The position numbers were made by a program, and so were the translations under genes. The notes under the pieces were generated by a model that saw only the letters and a program-made list of their open reading frames with translations, was not told the origin of the DNA and did no database searches. A stretch of 64,000 bases of DNA from NCBI GenBank assembly GCA_002280555.1, contig NCEE01000028.1, positions 29,935 through 93,934 of the forward strand, read 5' to 3'. This document shows positions 33,366 through 41,844 of this stretch, piece after piece. The DNA comes from Sphingomonas sp. 32-62-10. GTDB taxonomy: Bacteria; Pseudomonadota; Alphaproteobacteria; Sphingomonadales; Sphingomonadaceae. How positions within the stretch are numbered: position 1 is the stretch's first letter; each line of letters starts with the position of its first letter.

Positions 33366-34112
33366 ATGACTGCCCTCCCTACCCGCCGCGATGAATCGTG
33401 GCGCTATTCCGATCTGGAGGCGGTCGCCTTGGTGTGGCCCGTGCCTGCGCCCGAACGGATCGAGGTTGCCGCCGGTGACGAGATCGCCCGGGTGATCGTG
33501 CAGGATGCTGCGCCGGATGTGGTCGCGATCCATGATTATGCCGTGGTGCTGGGTGCAGGCGCGCGGGCGACCTTCCACATCCTCAATACCGGCGGTCGGC
33601 TGGGGCGGGTGACGATCGACGTCACGCTCCACGAAGGCGCACATTTCGAGCTGGGCGCGGCGATGCTCGGCGGCGGTGAGCAGACGCTGGAGATCGTCAC
33701 GACGATGCGCCACATTGAGCCGCATGCGACGAGCAATCAGGTCGTGCGATCGGTGCTCGGCGGGCGGGCGACGGGGAGCTATCTCGGCAAGGTCGCGGTC
33801 GCGCGGCATGCGCAGAAGACTGATGCGTCGCAGTCGGTAAAGGCGATGCTGCTCGCGCGCACCGCGACGGCGAATGCCAAGCCCGAACTGGAAATCTACG
33901 CCGATGATGTGAAGTGCGCTCACGGGGCGACCGTGGGTGAACTGGACGCCAACGCGCTATTCTATCTGATGAGCCGGGGCATTGCGCCCGCCGAGGCCAA
34001 GGCGCTGCTGCTACGCGGGTTCATTGCCGGCGTGTTCGACGATGTCGCGGATGACGCAGCGCGGGAGCGGTTGGAAGCGGCGGCGAGCGCGGCGCTGGAG
34101 CGGATGTTGTGA
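33366..34112 (+). CDS. sufD: Fe-S cluster assembly protein SufD
   Basis: 248-residue SufD, the beta-helix partner of SufB in the SufBC2D complex. It is short because, as in related alphaproteobacteria, the N-terminal extension is reduced. The opening DESWRYSDLEAV and the C-terminal KCAHGATVGELDANALFYLMSRGI...LLRGFI are the family signatures. Its Shine-Dalgarno is the end of a repeat element. The stop TGA overlaps the first sufS ATG. Confidence 0.93.
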   Translation: MTALPTRRDESWRYSDLEAVALVWPVPAPERIEVAAGDEIARVIVQDAAPDVVAIHDYAVVLGAGARATFHILNTGGRLGRVTIDVTLHEGAHFELGAAMLGGGEQTLEIVTTMRHIEPHATSNQVVRSVLGGRATGSYLGKVAVARHAQKTDASQSVKAMLLARTATANAKPELEIYADDVKCAHGATVGELDANALFYLMSRGIAPAEAKALLLRGFIAGVFDDVADDAARERLEAAASAALERML

Positions 34113-35440
34113 TGATGGATGACCAGATCCTCCCCGGCACGGGGAGGGGGACCAGCGAAGCTGGTGGAGGGGGTGCGCCAAACAGCGTAGCGCTTGAGGA
34201 GGCCCCCCTCCACCCCGCCGCTGCGCGTCGCGGTCCCCCTCCCCGTGCCGGGGAGGATTTGAGGACCGACTTCCCCGGCATCACCCCCGGCTGGCATTAT
34301 CTCGACAGCGCCGTCACTGCGCAGAAGCCGCAAAGCGTGATCGATGCGATCGCGCGCGGCTATGGCCCGGATTATGCGAGCGTGCACCGGGGTGTGTATC
34401 AGCGCTCTGCAAACATGACGCTTGCCTATGAGGCCGCACGGCGGCGGGTGGCGGGGTTCATCAATGCTGCTAGCGAGAACGAAATCGTGTTCGTGCGCGG
34501 CGCGACCGAAGGCATTAATCTGGTTGCGCAAAGCTGGGCCGCGGAGCAGTTGAAGGCGGGCGACCGCATCCTGCTGAGCCAACTCGAGCATCATTCGAAC
34601 ATCGTGCCGTGGCAACTGGTGGCGGAGCGCGTGGGCGCGCAGATCGATGTGATCCCGCTGACCGAGGATCACCGGATCGATCTCGACGCGATGGCGGCGA
34701 TGATCACGCCGGCGCACAAGCTGGTGGCGCTGGCGCATGTATCCAATGTGCTCGGCTCGGTGCTCGAATGCCGCCGCGCCGCCGATATCGCGCATGGCGT
34801 GGGCGCGAAGATCCTGCTCGACGGGTGCCAGGCGGTGCCGCGCATCGCTGTCGACGTGCAGGCGCTCGATTGCGATTTCTACGTGTTTTCGGCGCACAAG
34901 CTCTACGGGCCGACCGGGATCGGCGTGCTGTGGGCGCGCGCCGCGCTGCTGGAGGTGATGCCGCCTTGGCAGGGTGGCGGCGCGATGATCGATCGGGTGA
35001 CGTTCGAGAAAACGACCTATGCCCCGCCGCCGGGCCGGTTTGAGGCGGGGACGCCGCATATCGTCGGCGCGCTGGGGCTGCATGCCGCGATCGATTATGT
35101 CGAAAGCGTCGGGCTGGACCGCATTCACGCCATCGAAACCGCGCTGGTGCGCGAAACGCGCGAGGCGCTGTCGCAGATCAACTCCGTGCGGCTGTTCGGG
35201 CCGGAAGACTCGGCGGGCATCGTCAGCTTCGTGATCGAAGGCGTGCACCCGCATGACATCGGCACCATATTGGACGAGGCGGGCGTGGCGATCCGCGCGG
35301 GGCACCACTGTGCGCAGCCGCTAATGGCGGTGCTGGGTGTCGAGGCGACCGCGCGGGCGAGCTTTGGCGCGTATAGCGATGCAAGCGATGTCGCCGCGCT
35401 GATCAAGGGTATCGAGCGGGTTACGCGGATTTTCGGGTGA
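34112..35440 (+). CDS. sufS: Cysteine desulfurase SufS with repeat-derived 5' end
   Basis: PLP-dependent desulfurase that supplies sulfur for cluster assembly. The PLP lysine is in FSAHKLYGPTGIGVLW and the catalytic Cys in RAGHHCAQPLM. The conserved protein begins at RTDFPGITPGWHYLDSAVTAQKP. From ATG 34112 (442 residues) the first 49 residues are the translation of a palindromic repeat (34125-34260). Alternatively an in-frame TTG at 34259, preceded by the repeat's own GGGGAGGA, would start at the conserved region and give 393 residues. Both starts are plausible, and proteomics is needed. Confidence 0.92.
   Translation: MMDDQILPGTGRGTSEAGGGGAPNSVALEEAPLHPAAARRGPPPRAGEDLRTDFPGITPGWHYLDSAVTAQKPQSVIDAIARGYGPDYASVHRGVYQRSANMTLAYEAARRRVAGFINAASENEIVFVRGATEGINLVAQSWAAEQLKAGDRILLSQLEHHSNIVPWQLVAERVGAQIDVIPLTEDHRIDLDAMAAMITPAHKLVALAHVSNVLGSVLECRRAADIAHGVGAKILLDGCQAVPRIAVDVQALDCDFYVFSAHKLYGPTGIGVLWARAALLEVMPPWQGGGAMIDRVTFEKTTYAPPPGRFEAGTPHIVGALGLHAAIDYVESVGLDRIHAIETALVRETREALSQINSVRLFGPEDSAGIVSFVIEGVHPHDIGTILDEAGVAIRAGHHCAQPLMAVLGVEATARASFGAYSDASDVAALIKGIERVTRIFG
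34125..34260. repeat. REP-like element at the 5' end of sufS
   Basis: Same family and nearly the same sequence as 33230-33365. Arms begin AGATCCTCCCCGGCACGGGG and end CCCCGTGCCGGGGAGGATTT. Open in the sufS frame throughout. Confidence 0.85.
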
Positions 35441-35448
35441 GGGCTGAC

Positions 35449-35925
35449 ATGAACGAAGAGCGGAAAATCGAGATCGAGGAAGTCAGCGCGGTGGATGCGC
35501 CGCCCCGTGCGCGCGTCGACGATAACGCCAATGGGGAGGCCAATGGCGAGGCTCGCCAGCGCGACTATCTCGAAGGCTTTCTGGCGCAGAAGCCGCAAGG
35601 CGTGTCGCCGGGCGCGCCGGGCGGCGAAACCTATGAAGCCGTGGTTGCCGCGCTGAAAGATATCTATGATCCCGAAATCCCGGTGAACATCTATGATCTG
35701 GGGCTGATCTACGGCGTCGACGTGACCGACGATGGCCATGCGGTGGTGACGATGACGCTGACGACCCCGCATTGCCCCGTGGCGGAAACAATGCCCGCCG
35801 AGGTCGAAATCCGCGTCGGCGCAGTGCCGGGGGTCGGCTCGGCCGAGGTCAATCTGGTGTGGGAACCCGCCTGGGATCCCGCCAAGATGAGCGACGAGGC
35901 CCGGCTTGAAATGGGCATGCTGTAA
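35449..35925 (+). CDS. sufT: SUF-associated MIP18/DUF59 protein (SufT)
   Basis: 158-residue DUF59 protein that assists Fe-S delivery or maturation. The C-terminal domain has ALKDIYDPEIPVNIYDLGLIYGV and TTPHCPVAETMPAEVE, with the conserved Asp-Pro-Glu and Cys. The acidic N-terminal 55 or so residues are variable and probably disordered. ATG 35449 has GAGGG upstream; a GTG at 35437 is in frame and overlaps the sufS stop. Confidence 0.9.
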   Translation: MNEERKIEIEEVSAVDAPPRARVDDNANGEANGEARQRDYLEGFLAQKPQGVSPGAPGGETYEAVVAALKDIYDPEIPVNIYDLGLIYGVDVTDDGHAVVTMTLTTPHCPVAETMPAEVEIRVGAVPGVGSAEVNLVWEPAWDPAKMSDEARLEMGML

Positions 35926-35985
35926 GGTTTCGATCGAAGTGGTACTTTGTTCGAGTTTGATTTGAGGCAAGACCAACCCGTTCGT

Positions 35986-36041
35986 TTCGAGCGAAGTCGA
36001 GAAACGGGTTTAGTGCGCAGGGCTTCTCGACTTCGCTCGAA
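35986..36041. repeat. REP-like inverted repeat between sufT and sufA
   Basis: Perfect 18-bp arms TTCGAGCGAAGTCGAGAA (35986-36003) and TTCTCGACTTCGCTCGAA (36024-36041) with a 20-base loop. It may also lower transcription into sufA. Confidence 0.8.
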
Positions 36042-36059
36042 GCAAACGGATGTAGTGTT

Positions 36060-36413
36060 ATGACAACGACCACCCGCCAGCGCCCCGCCGCGCTGAACCT
36101 GACGCCCGCTGCCGAGGCGCGAATCGCGGACCTGATGGCCCGCGCGCCCGCCGACGCGATCGGGGTGAAGCTGTCGACGCCGCGCCGGGGCTGTTCGGGG
36201 CTGGCCTATTCGGTCGATTATGTCAGCGACGCCAAGCCGTTTGACGAGCGGATTGATACGCCCGGTGGTACCTTGTTCGTCGATGGCGGATCGATATTGT
36301 ATCTGGTCGGCAGCAAGATGGACTGGGTGGAGGATGATTTCGCCGCCGGTTTCACCTTCGAAAACCCGAATGCCAAGGGCGCGTGCGGGTGCGGGGAAAG
36401 CTTTACCGTCTGA
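36060..36413 (+). CDS. sufA: A-type Fe-S carrier SufA/IscA
   Basis: 117-residue HesB/IscA-like carrier. The three cluster cysteines are in TPRRGCSGLAYS and the C-terminal GACGCGESF. It is the last gene of the suf operon, after a repeat in the 134-base gap. Its stop overlaps the convergent membrane-protein gene by 11 bases. Confidence 0.93.
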   Translation: MTTTTRQRPAALNLTPAAEARIADLMARAPADAIGVKLSTPRRGCSGLAYSVDYVSDAKPFDERIDTPGGTLFVDGGSILYLVGSKMDWVEDDFAAGFTFENPNAKGACGCGESFTV

Positions 36414-36819
36414 GCACGCCGCTCGCGCTGATCGGCACGACGAACGCCAGCAGGAAACCGACGTTCATCAGCGCGTTGAGCGCAAAACCGGTCGCGATCG
36501 ACAGCGATGAATCGACCACGAACCAGAAGATCATGCTGGCAAGGATCAGTCGCCAAATCCGCGCGCTGCCCTCGCCAATCATGTGCGCGGCCTGGAACGC
36601 GGCGTAGAGCGTCACCCCCCATCCGCACATCACGCCGCCCAGCACGCCGAGCGTTACACGCGCAGCGCGATCGATCGGCAGCGGTCCCTGATTCTGCCAT
36701 TCGAGCAGCAGCCGCGCAGGCCATTCGGTGGCCGGCAATGCGCCGCTGGCCATGATGAAGCCGAACAACACGACGACACCACACATCGCGTCCAGCCAGT
36801 TTTTGTAGAAGTTGCTCAT
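36403..36819 (-). CDS. Four-helix inner-membrane protein, unknown function
   Basis: 138 residues from MSNFYKNWLDAM (ATG 36819). Four hydrophobic helices are seen (GVVVLFGFIMASG, VTLGVLGGVMCGWGVTLYAAF, IWRLILASMIFWFVVDSSLSI, NVGFLLAFVVPISASGVL). No family is named with confidence. A palindromic operator at 36856-36877 lies just upstream. The same half-site precedes another small membrane protein at 44111, so the two may be coregulated. Confidence 0.7.
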   Translation of the reverse strand: MSNFYKNWLDAMCGVVVLFGFIMASGALPATEWPARLLLEWQNQGPLPIDRAARVTLGVLGGVMCGWGVTLYAAFQAAHMIGEGSARIWRLILASMIFWFVVDSSLSIATGFALNALMNVGFLLAFVVPISASGVLRR

Positions 36820-36855
36820 GCTCACACTCCACCCGTTTGCCGGGTTGAAGCACAC

Positions 36856-36877
36856 TTATGTAGCGAACGCTACATAA
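36856..36877. promoter_or_regulatory. Palindromic operator, shared motif
   Basis: TTATGTAGCG-AA-CGCTACATAA: perfect 10-bp arms. It sits between maoC and the four-helix membrane protein. The element GTAGCG..GCTACATAA recurs at 44082-44099 before another membrane-protein gene. The size suggests a TetR-type repressor site; the regulator is not in the window. Confidence 0.6.
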
Positions 36878-36878
36878 A

Positions 36879-37237
36879 TCAAGCGGGCGATTTTTTGAGC
36901 AGCGCGGTGCGCTGGCATTCGCACACCACCTCGCCGCGCTGGTTGATCATGCGGTGCTTCCACGTCACCAGCCCCGCATCGGGCCGCGATTTGCTCTCGC
37001 GCAGCTCGGTTACTTCGCTGGTCGCATGCAGCGTATCGCCGATGAAGACGGGCTTGGGCATCACCAGAGGATCTGCCCGAACTCGCTGGCGCGCGCCGCC
37101 TCGGCATCGAGGTGGAGCGGCTGCGGGTTGTGCGTCATCGTCGACCAGAGCAGATTGTCCGTCTCGGTGACGGTGCGGCGCAGCGGATGCTCGATGCTCT
37201 CGCCGATCTGCCATTCGTCGTAAAATTTGCCGGGCAT
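36879..37237 (-). pseudogene. MaoC-family hydratase with internal deletion and frameshift
   Basis: N-terminal MPGKFYDEWQIGESIEHPLRRTVTETDNLLWSTMTHNPQPLHLDAE (ATG 37237, AGGAG upstream) contains the hot-dog hydratase Asn-His region. After EFGQIL (about 37066) the frame stops, while another frame continues LVMPKPVFIGDTLHATSEVTELRESKS to a stop at 36879. About 30 residues of a normal 150-residue enzyme are absent at the junction. It would act on enoyl-CoA or mesaconyl-type substrates if intact, consistent with the acyl-CoA genes nearby. Confidence 0.75.
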
Positions 37238-37273
37238 GATTGTCTCCTGTCGCGGGCGCGTCATGCTGGCGTC

Positions 37274-37804
37274 ATGGACCAGCCGACTCCGCCTGTCACG
37301 ATCATCATGGGCGTTAGCGGTTGCGGCAAGTCGACCTATGGCGTGACGCTCAGTGTCGACACCGGTGCGCGGTTTATCGAAGGGGACGATCTCCACGGGG
37401 CCGCCAACCTCGCCAAAATGGCAGCGGGAATCGCCCTGACCGACGACGATCGCTGGCCTTGGCTCGATCGGATTGCGGTGGCGATTAATGGCGCGTTGGA
37501 CGAGGGGGTGAGCATCGTCGCGACCTGTTCGGCGCTCCGCCGATCCTATCGCGACCGGTTGCGGGCGGCGATCGCGGTGCCGGTGCTTTTCGTGTTGCTC
37601 GACGTGCCACGCGACGAATTGCGCCGTCGTATGGCCGAACGCACCGGCCACTTCATGCCGCCTGACTTACTCGACAGCCAACTCGCGACGCTCGAATGGC
37701 CGAGTGCCGACGAAGCCGTCGAGATCGTTCAGCCGCCCAGCGCGCCAAACCCGCGCCCCGCCGTCCAGCCGCCGTCAGCGGGCAACACCACCCCCGACAC
37801 ATAG
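37274..37804 (+). CDS. gntK: Gluconokinase
   Basis: 176-residue P-loop kinase making 6-phosphogluconate for the Entner-Doudoroff or pentose phosphate route. Walker A GVSGCGKST, then FIEGDDLHGAANLAKMAAGIALTDDDRWPWL and TGHFMPPDLLDSQLATLE are diagnostic. The last 25 or so residues (QPPSAPNPRP...) are antisense to the end of the convergent SDR gene (76-base overlap) and do not resemble the usual C-terminal helix. The 3' end may therefore have been replaced by a deletion. Confidence 0.85.
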   Translation: MDQPTPPVTIIMGVSGCGKSTYGVTLSVDTGARFIEGDDLHGAANLAKMAAGIALTDDDRWPWLDRIAVAINGALDEGVSIVATCSALRRSYRDRLRAAIAVPVLFVLLDVPRDELRRRMAERTGHFMPPDLLDSQLATLEWPSADEAVEIVQPPSAPNPRPAVQPPSAGNTTPDT

Positions 37805-38505
37805 CGCGCATAATCACTGGCGAGGAACAGGCATACATCGGCGACATCGTCCACCGTGCCGAGTCGCCCCAGCGGCACCGCGCGAGCGCTCGCCGCCTTG
37901 GCCTCGGGGGTGGGGGCGAGGCGGTCCATCCCTTCGGTGCCGTCGATCGGGCCGGGCGACACCGAATTCACGCGCACGCCCTCATGCCCCCATTCGATCG
38001 CCAGCGTCTTGGTGATCATGTCGACCCCCGCCTTGGCCGCGCAGACATGGATCTGGAACGCCATCGGGATCCACGCTTGCGGCGCAGAAATGTTGATGAC
38101 GCTCGCACCGGGCTTGGTCAGGTGCTCATAGGCCGCGCGCATGACGTGGAAGGTGCCCAGCGTGTCGATCTCCAGCACCGATTTGAAGCCATTGGGGGAG
38201 AGCCCGGCGGCAGGGACGGGGAAATTGCCCGCCGCGCCGGAGATAAGCACGTCGATCGTGCCGCGTTCAGCGCGGAAATGCTCGATCGCGGCTTTGACGG
38301 CATCGAAGTTCCGGACGTCGAGGCTATAGCCGAGCGCCTGCTTCGCGCCGTGGAGCGCGGCGACCGCGGCATCGACCTTGTCCTGGCTGCGGCTCGCGAC
38401 CGCGAGATGGGCGCCGGCGCGCGCGAACGATTTGGCGATGCCCAGGTTGATGCCCGATGTGCCGCCAAAGACGATGACGTTCTTGCCCGTGAAATCGAAT
38501 GGCAT
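37729..38505 (-). CDS. Short-chain dehydrogenase/reductase, 2,4-dienoyl-CoA reductase-like
   Basis: 258-residue Rossmann SDR. The NADP loop is GGTSGINLGIA; NAG is replaced by SGAAGNF. The active-site region reads QIHVCAAKAGVDMI, that is, the Tyr of YxxxK is replaced as in 2,4-dienoyl-CoA reductases, where a different tyrosine acts. C-terminal GGWTAGRGF. Probably assists beta-oxidation of unsaturated acyl-CoA. It lies just after mccA on the same strand, separated by a repeat. Confidence 0.85.
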   Translation of the reverse strand: MPFDFTGKNVIVFGGTSGINLGIAKSFARAGAHLAVASRSQDKVDAAVAALHGAKQALGYSLDVRNFDAVKAAIEHFRAERGTIDVLISGAAGNFPVPAAGLSPNGFKSVLEIDTLGTFHVMRAAYEHLTKPGASVINISAPQAWIPMAFQIHVCAAKAGVDMITKTLAIEWGHEGVRVNSVSPGPIDGTEGMDRLAPTPEAKAASARAVPLGRLGTVDDVADVCLFLASDYARYVSGVVLPADGGWTAGRGFGALGG

Positions 38506-38534
38506 TTGGCTCTCTCCCGTCTCGTTACTTTAAC

Positions 38535-38624
38535 CGTCATCCCCGCGAAGGCGGGGATCCAGCTTCTTCTTTTTCCGCTACCGTCGAAAAGGCAGCGAGA
38601 CCCCGGATCAAGTCCGGGGTGACG
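38535..38624. repeat. Chimeric REP-like repeat between mccA and the SDR gene
   Basis: The left half CGTCATCCCCGCGAAGGCGG matches the family at 30402; the right half ACCCCGGATCAAGTCCGGGG plus TGACG matches the family inside sufC. The two halves are only partly complementary, so this looks like two different half-elements joined. Confidence 0.7.
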
Positions 38625-38631
38625 CGATGGG

Positions 38632-40521
38632 CTAGGCCGCCGCCTCCACCCGCACCACCTTCACCAGCACCGTCCCCTCGCTCACCTGCGCGCCCGCGGT
38701 GGCGTTGAGTTCCTCGACCGTCCCGTCGAAGGGCGCGGTGAGGCTGTGCTCCATCTTCATCGCCTCGAGCGTCACGAGCCGTTGCCCTTTGGTGACGCGA
38801 TCCCCCGCCGCGACATCGACCGCCGTGACGCGGCCCGGCATAGGGGAGAGGATTGCACCGTCGGCGGCGGTGCCTGTGGCGGTGCCGGAGACCCGCCAAG
38901 CAGATATTCTGTAAGTCTGCCCCGCCTCGTTTATCAGCGCATAGTCCGCGGGCTCATCGACCCGAAGGTCGTTGCCGAGGTTGCCCAGCGGGGCCGATGT
39001 CGGTTCGCCGTCCACAAGCACCAGCGCTTGGTCGCGTGGCGACATGCCGAGCCTGAATCCGATTAGTCCGCCATTCCACGGTTCGTTTTCGTAGGCGTTC
39101 GTATTCCAACGAAGCACGGCCAGGCCCTGCTCCAAGGCTGACGACGATGGGATGCGCGGCGGGGTGAGCGCGTCGAGATTTCTGGCGATAAATCCCGTGT
39201 CGATCTGCTCTGCTCGAAATTCCGGATGCATCGCTGCTCGATAGAGAAACCCTGCATTCGTTCGCACCGGCGCGACGTTGATGTTCGTCAGTTTGCTCCC
39301 AAGAATGTCGATCGCTTCGTTTCGGAAGGCGGCATACGCGATCAGCTTGGCGATCATGGGGTCGTAAAAGGGCGACACAGTATCTCCCTGTTCAACGCCT
39401 GTTTCGACGCGCCCTTTGCCCGCGTGTAAAGTAAGGTATTCGAGTTTTCCCACACTCGGAAGAAACCCCCTCGCCGGATCCTCCGCATACAGCCGCGCCT
39501 CGATCGCCCAGCCGTTGATGCTCAGCTCGTCCTGCCGCTTCGGCAATGCCTCCCCGCTCGCCACCCGCAATTGCCATTCGACCAGATCGACGCCGGTGAT
39601 TTCTTCGGTCACCGGATGCTCCACCTGCAGCCGCGTGTTCATTTCCATGAACCAGATGCGGTCGGCGCGCAGGCCCTCGCTCGCGTCGGCGATGAACTCG
39701 ATCGTGCCCGCGCCGACATAATCGACCGCCTTGGCCGCACGCACTGCTGCCGCGCAGATCGCTTGCCGTGTTTCCGCGGACATGCCCGGCGCGGGGGCTT
39801 CCTCGATCACTTTCTGGTGGCGGCGCTGGAGCGAGCAGTCGCGTTCGAACAGGTGGATGACATTGCCATGGGTGTCGCCGAACACCTGCACTTCGATGTG
39901 GCGCGGCGAGAGGATGTATTTCTCGATCAGCACCCGATCGTCGCCGAAGCTGGAGGCGGCTTCGCGCTTGCAGCTCGCCAACGCGTCGGCGAAGTCGGCG
40001 GGGGCCTCCACGCGCCGCATCCCCTTGCCGCCGCCGCCCGCGACGGCCTTGATCAGGACGGGATAGCCGATCTTGTCCGCCTCTGCCGCGAGCACATCGG
40101 GCGACTGGTCTGCGCCGAGATAGCCCGGCGTCACTGGCACGCCCGCGGCGATCATCCGTTCTTTGGCGGCGTCCTTCAGCCCCATTGCGCGGATGCTGTC
40201 GGGCCGGGGGCCGACCCAGATCAGTCCGGCATCGATCACGGCCTGCGCGAAATCGGCGTTCTCGGACAGGAAGCCATAGCCGGGGTGGATTGCCTCCGCC
40301 CCGGTTGCCTTGGCCGCGGCGATGATTTTCTCGCCCACCAGATAGCTTTCGCGTGCGGGCGAGGGGCCGATATGCACCGCCTCATCGGCCTGGCGGACGT
40401 GCAGTGCCTTGGCATCGGCATCCGAATAGACCGCGACCGTGCGCACGCCCATTGCGCGGGCGGTGCGGATGATCCGGCAGGCGATTTCCCCGCGATTGGC
40501 GATGAGGAGCGAGGCGATCAA
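38632..40521 (-). CDS. mccA: Methylcrotonyl-CoA carboxylase alpha (biotin carboxylase) subunit
   Basis: 629 residues with the full biotin-carboxylase unit (LLIANRGEIACRIIRTARAMG, GYGFLSENADFA, ATP-grasp AVAGGGGKGMR, FMEMNTRLQVEHPVTE) and a C-terminal biotinyl domain with EAMKMEHSL. It carboxylates biotin with ATP and bicarbonate for MccB. The architecture is shared with propionyl-CoA carboxylase alpha; neighbouring mccB and ivd favour the leucine pathway. Confidence 0.9.
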   Translation of the reverse strand: MIASLLIANRGEIACRIIRTARAMGVRTVAVYSDADAKALHVRQADEAVHIGPSPARESYLVGEKIIAAAKATGAEAIHPGYGFLSENADFAQAVIDAGLIWVGPRPDSIRAMGLKDAAKERMIAAGVPVTPGYLGADQSPDVLAAEADKIGYPVLIKAVAGGGGKGMRRVEAPADFADALASCKREAASSFGDDRVLIEKYILSPRHIEVQVFGDTHGNVIHLFERDCSLQRRHQKVIEEAPAPGMSAETRQAICAAAVRAAKAVDYVGAGTIEFIADASEGLRADRIWFMEMNTRLQVEHPVTEEITGVDLVEWQLRVASGEALPKRQDELSINGWAIEARLYAEDPARGFLPSVGKLEYLTLHAGKGRVETGVEQGDTVSPFYDPMIAKLIAYAAFRNEAIDILGSKLTNINVAPVRTNAGFLYRAAMHPEFRAEQIDTGFIARNLDALTPPRIPSSSALEQGLAVLRWNTNAYENEPWNGGLIGFRLGMSPRDQALVLVDGEPTSAPLGNLGNDLRVDEPADYALINEAGQTYRISAWRVSGTATGTAADGAILSPMPGRVTAVDVAAGDRVTKGQRLVTLEAMKMEHSLTAPFDGTVEELNATAGAQVSEGTVLVKVVRVEAAA

Positions 40522-40603
40522 CGGTCGACCTTTCGGACTGGGGGAGGCATCACGTCATGCACGCTCCCGTGTCTGGCGCGGGGGCAGGGCGAATTCAACC
40601 CCG

Positions 40604-41221
40604 CTAACCCGCTGTCTTTTTTGCCGCCAGGATCGCCTCCAGGCTGCCGATGCCGCGTTCGGGGTGTCGCGGCTGGCTGGCGCGGTAGAATTCGAAGATC
40701 TTGGCCATGTCCGCCGCATAATCACCCGTCGGCATGATCGCGGGGCCAAGCCCGCCGACCTTGCGGCCATAATCCATCATCCCGCACACCAACGGCACGC
40801 CAGCCCCCAGCGCGATGTAATAGAAACCGCTGCGCCACTGCGTCACCGCGCCGCGTGTTCCTTCGGGCGCGATCGTCAGCATGAATTCCTTGCGGCGGCG
40901 GAATTCCTCGACCATCGATTCGACATAGTTATTGCCCCCGGTACGGACCACCGGCACGCCGCCCATATCGCGCATGAAGCGGTTCATCGGCCAGCGGAAC
41001 AGGCTGGTCTTGCCCATGAAATGCGCGCGGATACCGAGTTCGTTGGTGAGCCCCAGGAAGTTCACGAAATCCCAGTTCGAGGTGTGCGGCACGGCGATGA
41101 TCACGCAGCGCCGGTCGGCTGGCGGCGTGCCCACCGCCTTCCATCCGCGCAACCGATAGAACCACAGCAGCAACCGGCGAACAACGCGCGACAATATCGC
41201 GGGCGCTGGATCCTCGTACAT
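40604..41221 (-). CDS. Lysophospholipid acyltransferase-family protein
   Basis: 205 residues of the PlsC superfamily. Motif I is VPHTSNWDF (HxxxxD with HT/W) and motif III TIAPEGTRG. An N-terminal ILSRVVRRLLLWFYRL segment probably associates with the membrane. It differs from plsC at 14795 in length and motif style, so it likely acts on another lipid. It follows mccA after an 82-base gap on the minus strand, but a metabolic link is not evident. Confidence 0.8.
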   Translation of the reverse strand: MYEDPAPAILSRVVRRLLLWFYRLRGWKAVGTPPADRRCVIIAVPHTSNWDFVNFLGLTNELGIRAHFMGKTSLFRWPMNRFMRDMGGVPVVRTGGNNYVESMVEEFRRRKEFMLTIAPEGTRGAVTQWRSGFYYIALGAGVPLVCGMMDYGRKVGGLGPAIMPTGDYAADMAKIFEFYRASQPRHPERGIGSLEAILAAKKTAG

Positions 41222-41284
41222 TAACTACCCCTCCCCCAAGGCGATTTTTTGCCACCTTATCGCGGGAAGGGGCGTTCGCCTACC

Positions 41285-41770
41285 TTATCCCTCGCATCCC
41301 GTCGTCCGGCTCGAATAGGTGATGTTGGCGATCTTCCAGTTGCCGTTTTCGCGGATCATGTCGAAATGATCATAGCCGCAGTGATGCAGCTTGCCGTCGA
41401 TGTAGAAGTTGTAGCGCCCCCAGACGAGCGCGACATCGCCGTCAATCTCGATCGCAGGATCGTACATCCGCTCCTCATAGCGCTCGGCCCCGGGCTTCAT
41501 GCCGGTGATGAACTCCGTCATCGGACGGCGGATGATTTTTCGCGTGCCGTCGGCATTTTCGACGGCGATGAACAGATTGCCGTCCTCGCGCACCAGCGGC
41601 CGCAACATCTCCCCATCGCGCGCTGCAATCGCGGCGAACGTGCCGTTGATCGGGCGCATGACGGCGGTGGCATCGTCGATGACGATCGCCGGTGGTGGCA
41701 AGCCCGTGCCCTTGGGCAGCGGCGGGGTGGGGGTGATCTGGAGGAGGAGGGGGAGGAGAAGGGCACTCAT
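41285..41770 (-). CDS. Exported SnoaL/DUF4440-like protein
   Basis: 161 residues with an N-terminal signal (MSALLLPLLLQITPTPP) and an NTF2-like fold: INGTFAAIAARDGEMLRPLV, a beta-sheet AVENADGTRKIIRR, and GDVALVWGRYNFYIDGKLHHCGYDHFDMIRENGNWKIANITYS. Such domains occur in isomerases, ketosteroid-binding proteins and proteins of unknown role. ATG 41770 is preferred to 41788. Confidence 0.7.
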   Translation of the reverse strand: MSALLLPLLLQITPTPPLPKGTGLPPPAIVIDDATAVMRPINGTFAAIAARDGEMLRPLVREDGNLFIAVENADGTRKIIRRPMTEFITGMKPGAERYEERMYDPAIEIDGDVALVWGRYNFYIDGKLHHCGYDHFDMIRENGNWKIANITYSSRTTGCEG

Positions 41771-41782
41771 TGCAAAACACTC

Positions 41783-41818
41783 CGTCATGCTGAACTCGTT
41801 TCAGCATCCACCGTGCCA
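41783..41818. repeat. Half REP-like element before the GIY-YIG gene
   Basis: CGTCATGCTGAACTCGTTTC... matches the left arm of the repeats at 20207 and 42194, with no right arm nearby. Confidence 0.65.
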
Positions 41819-41844
41819 CGAGCCATGTGTTAGCCATAGTGGCG

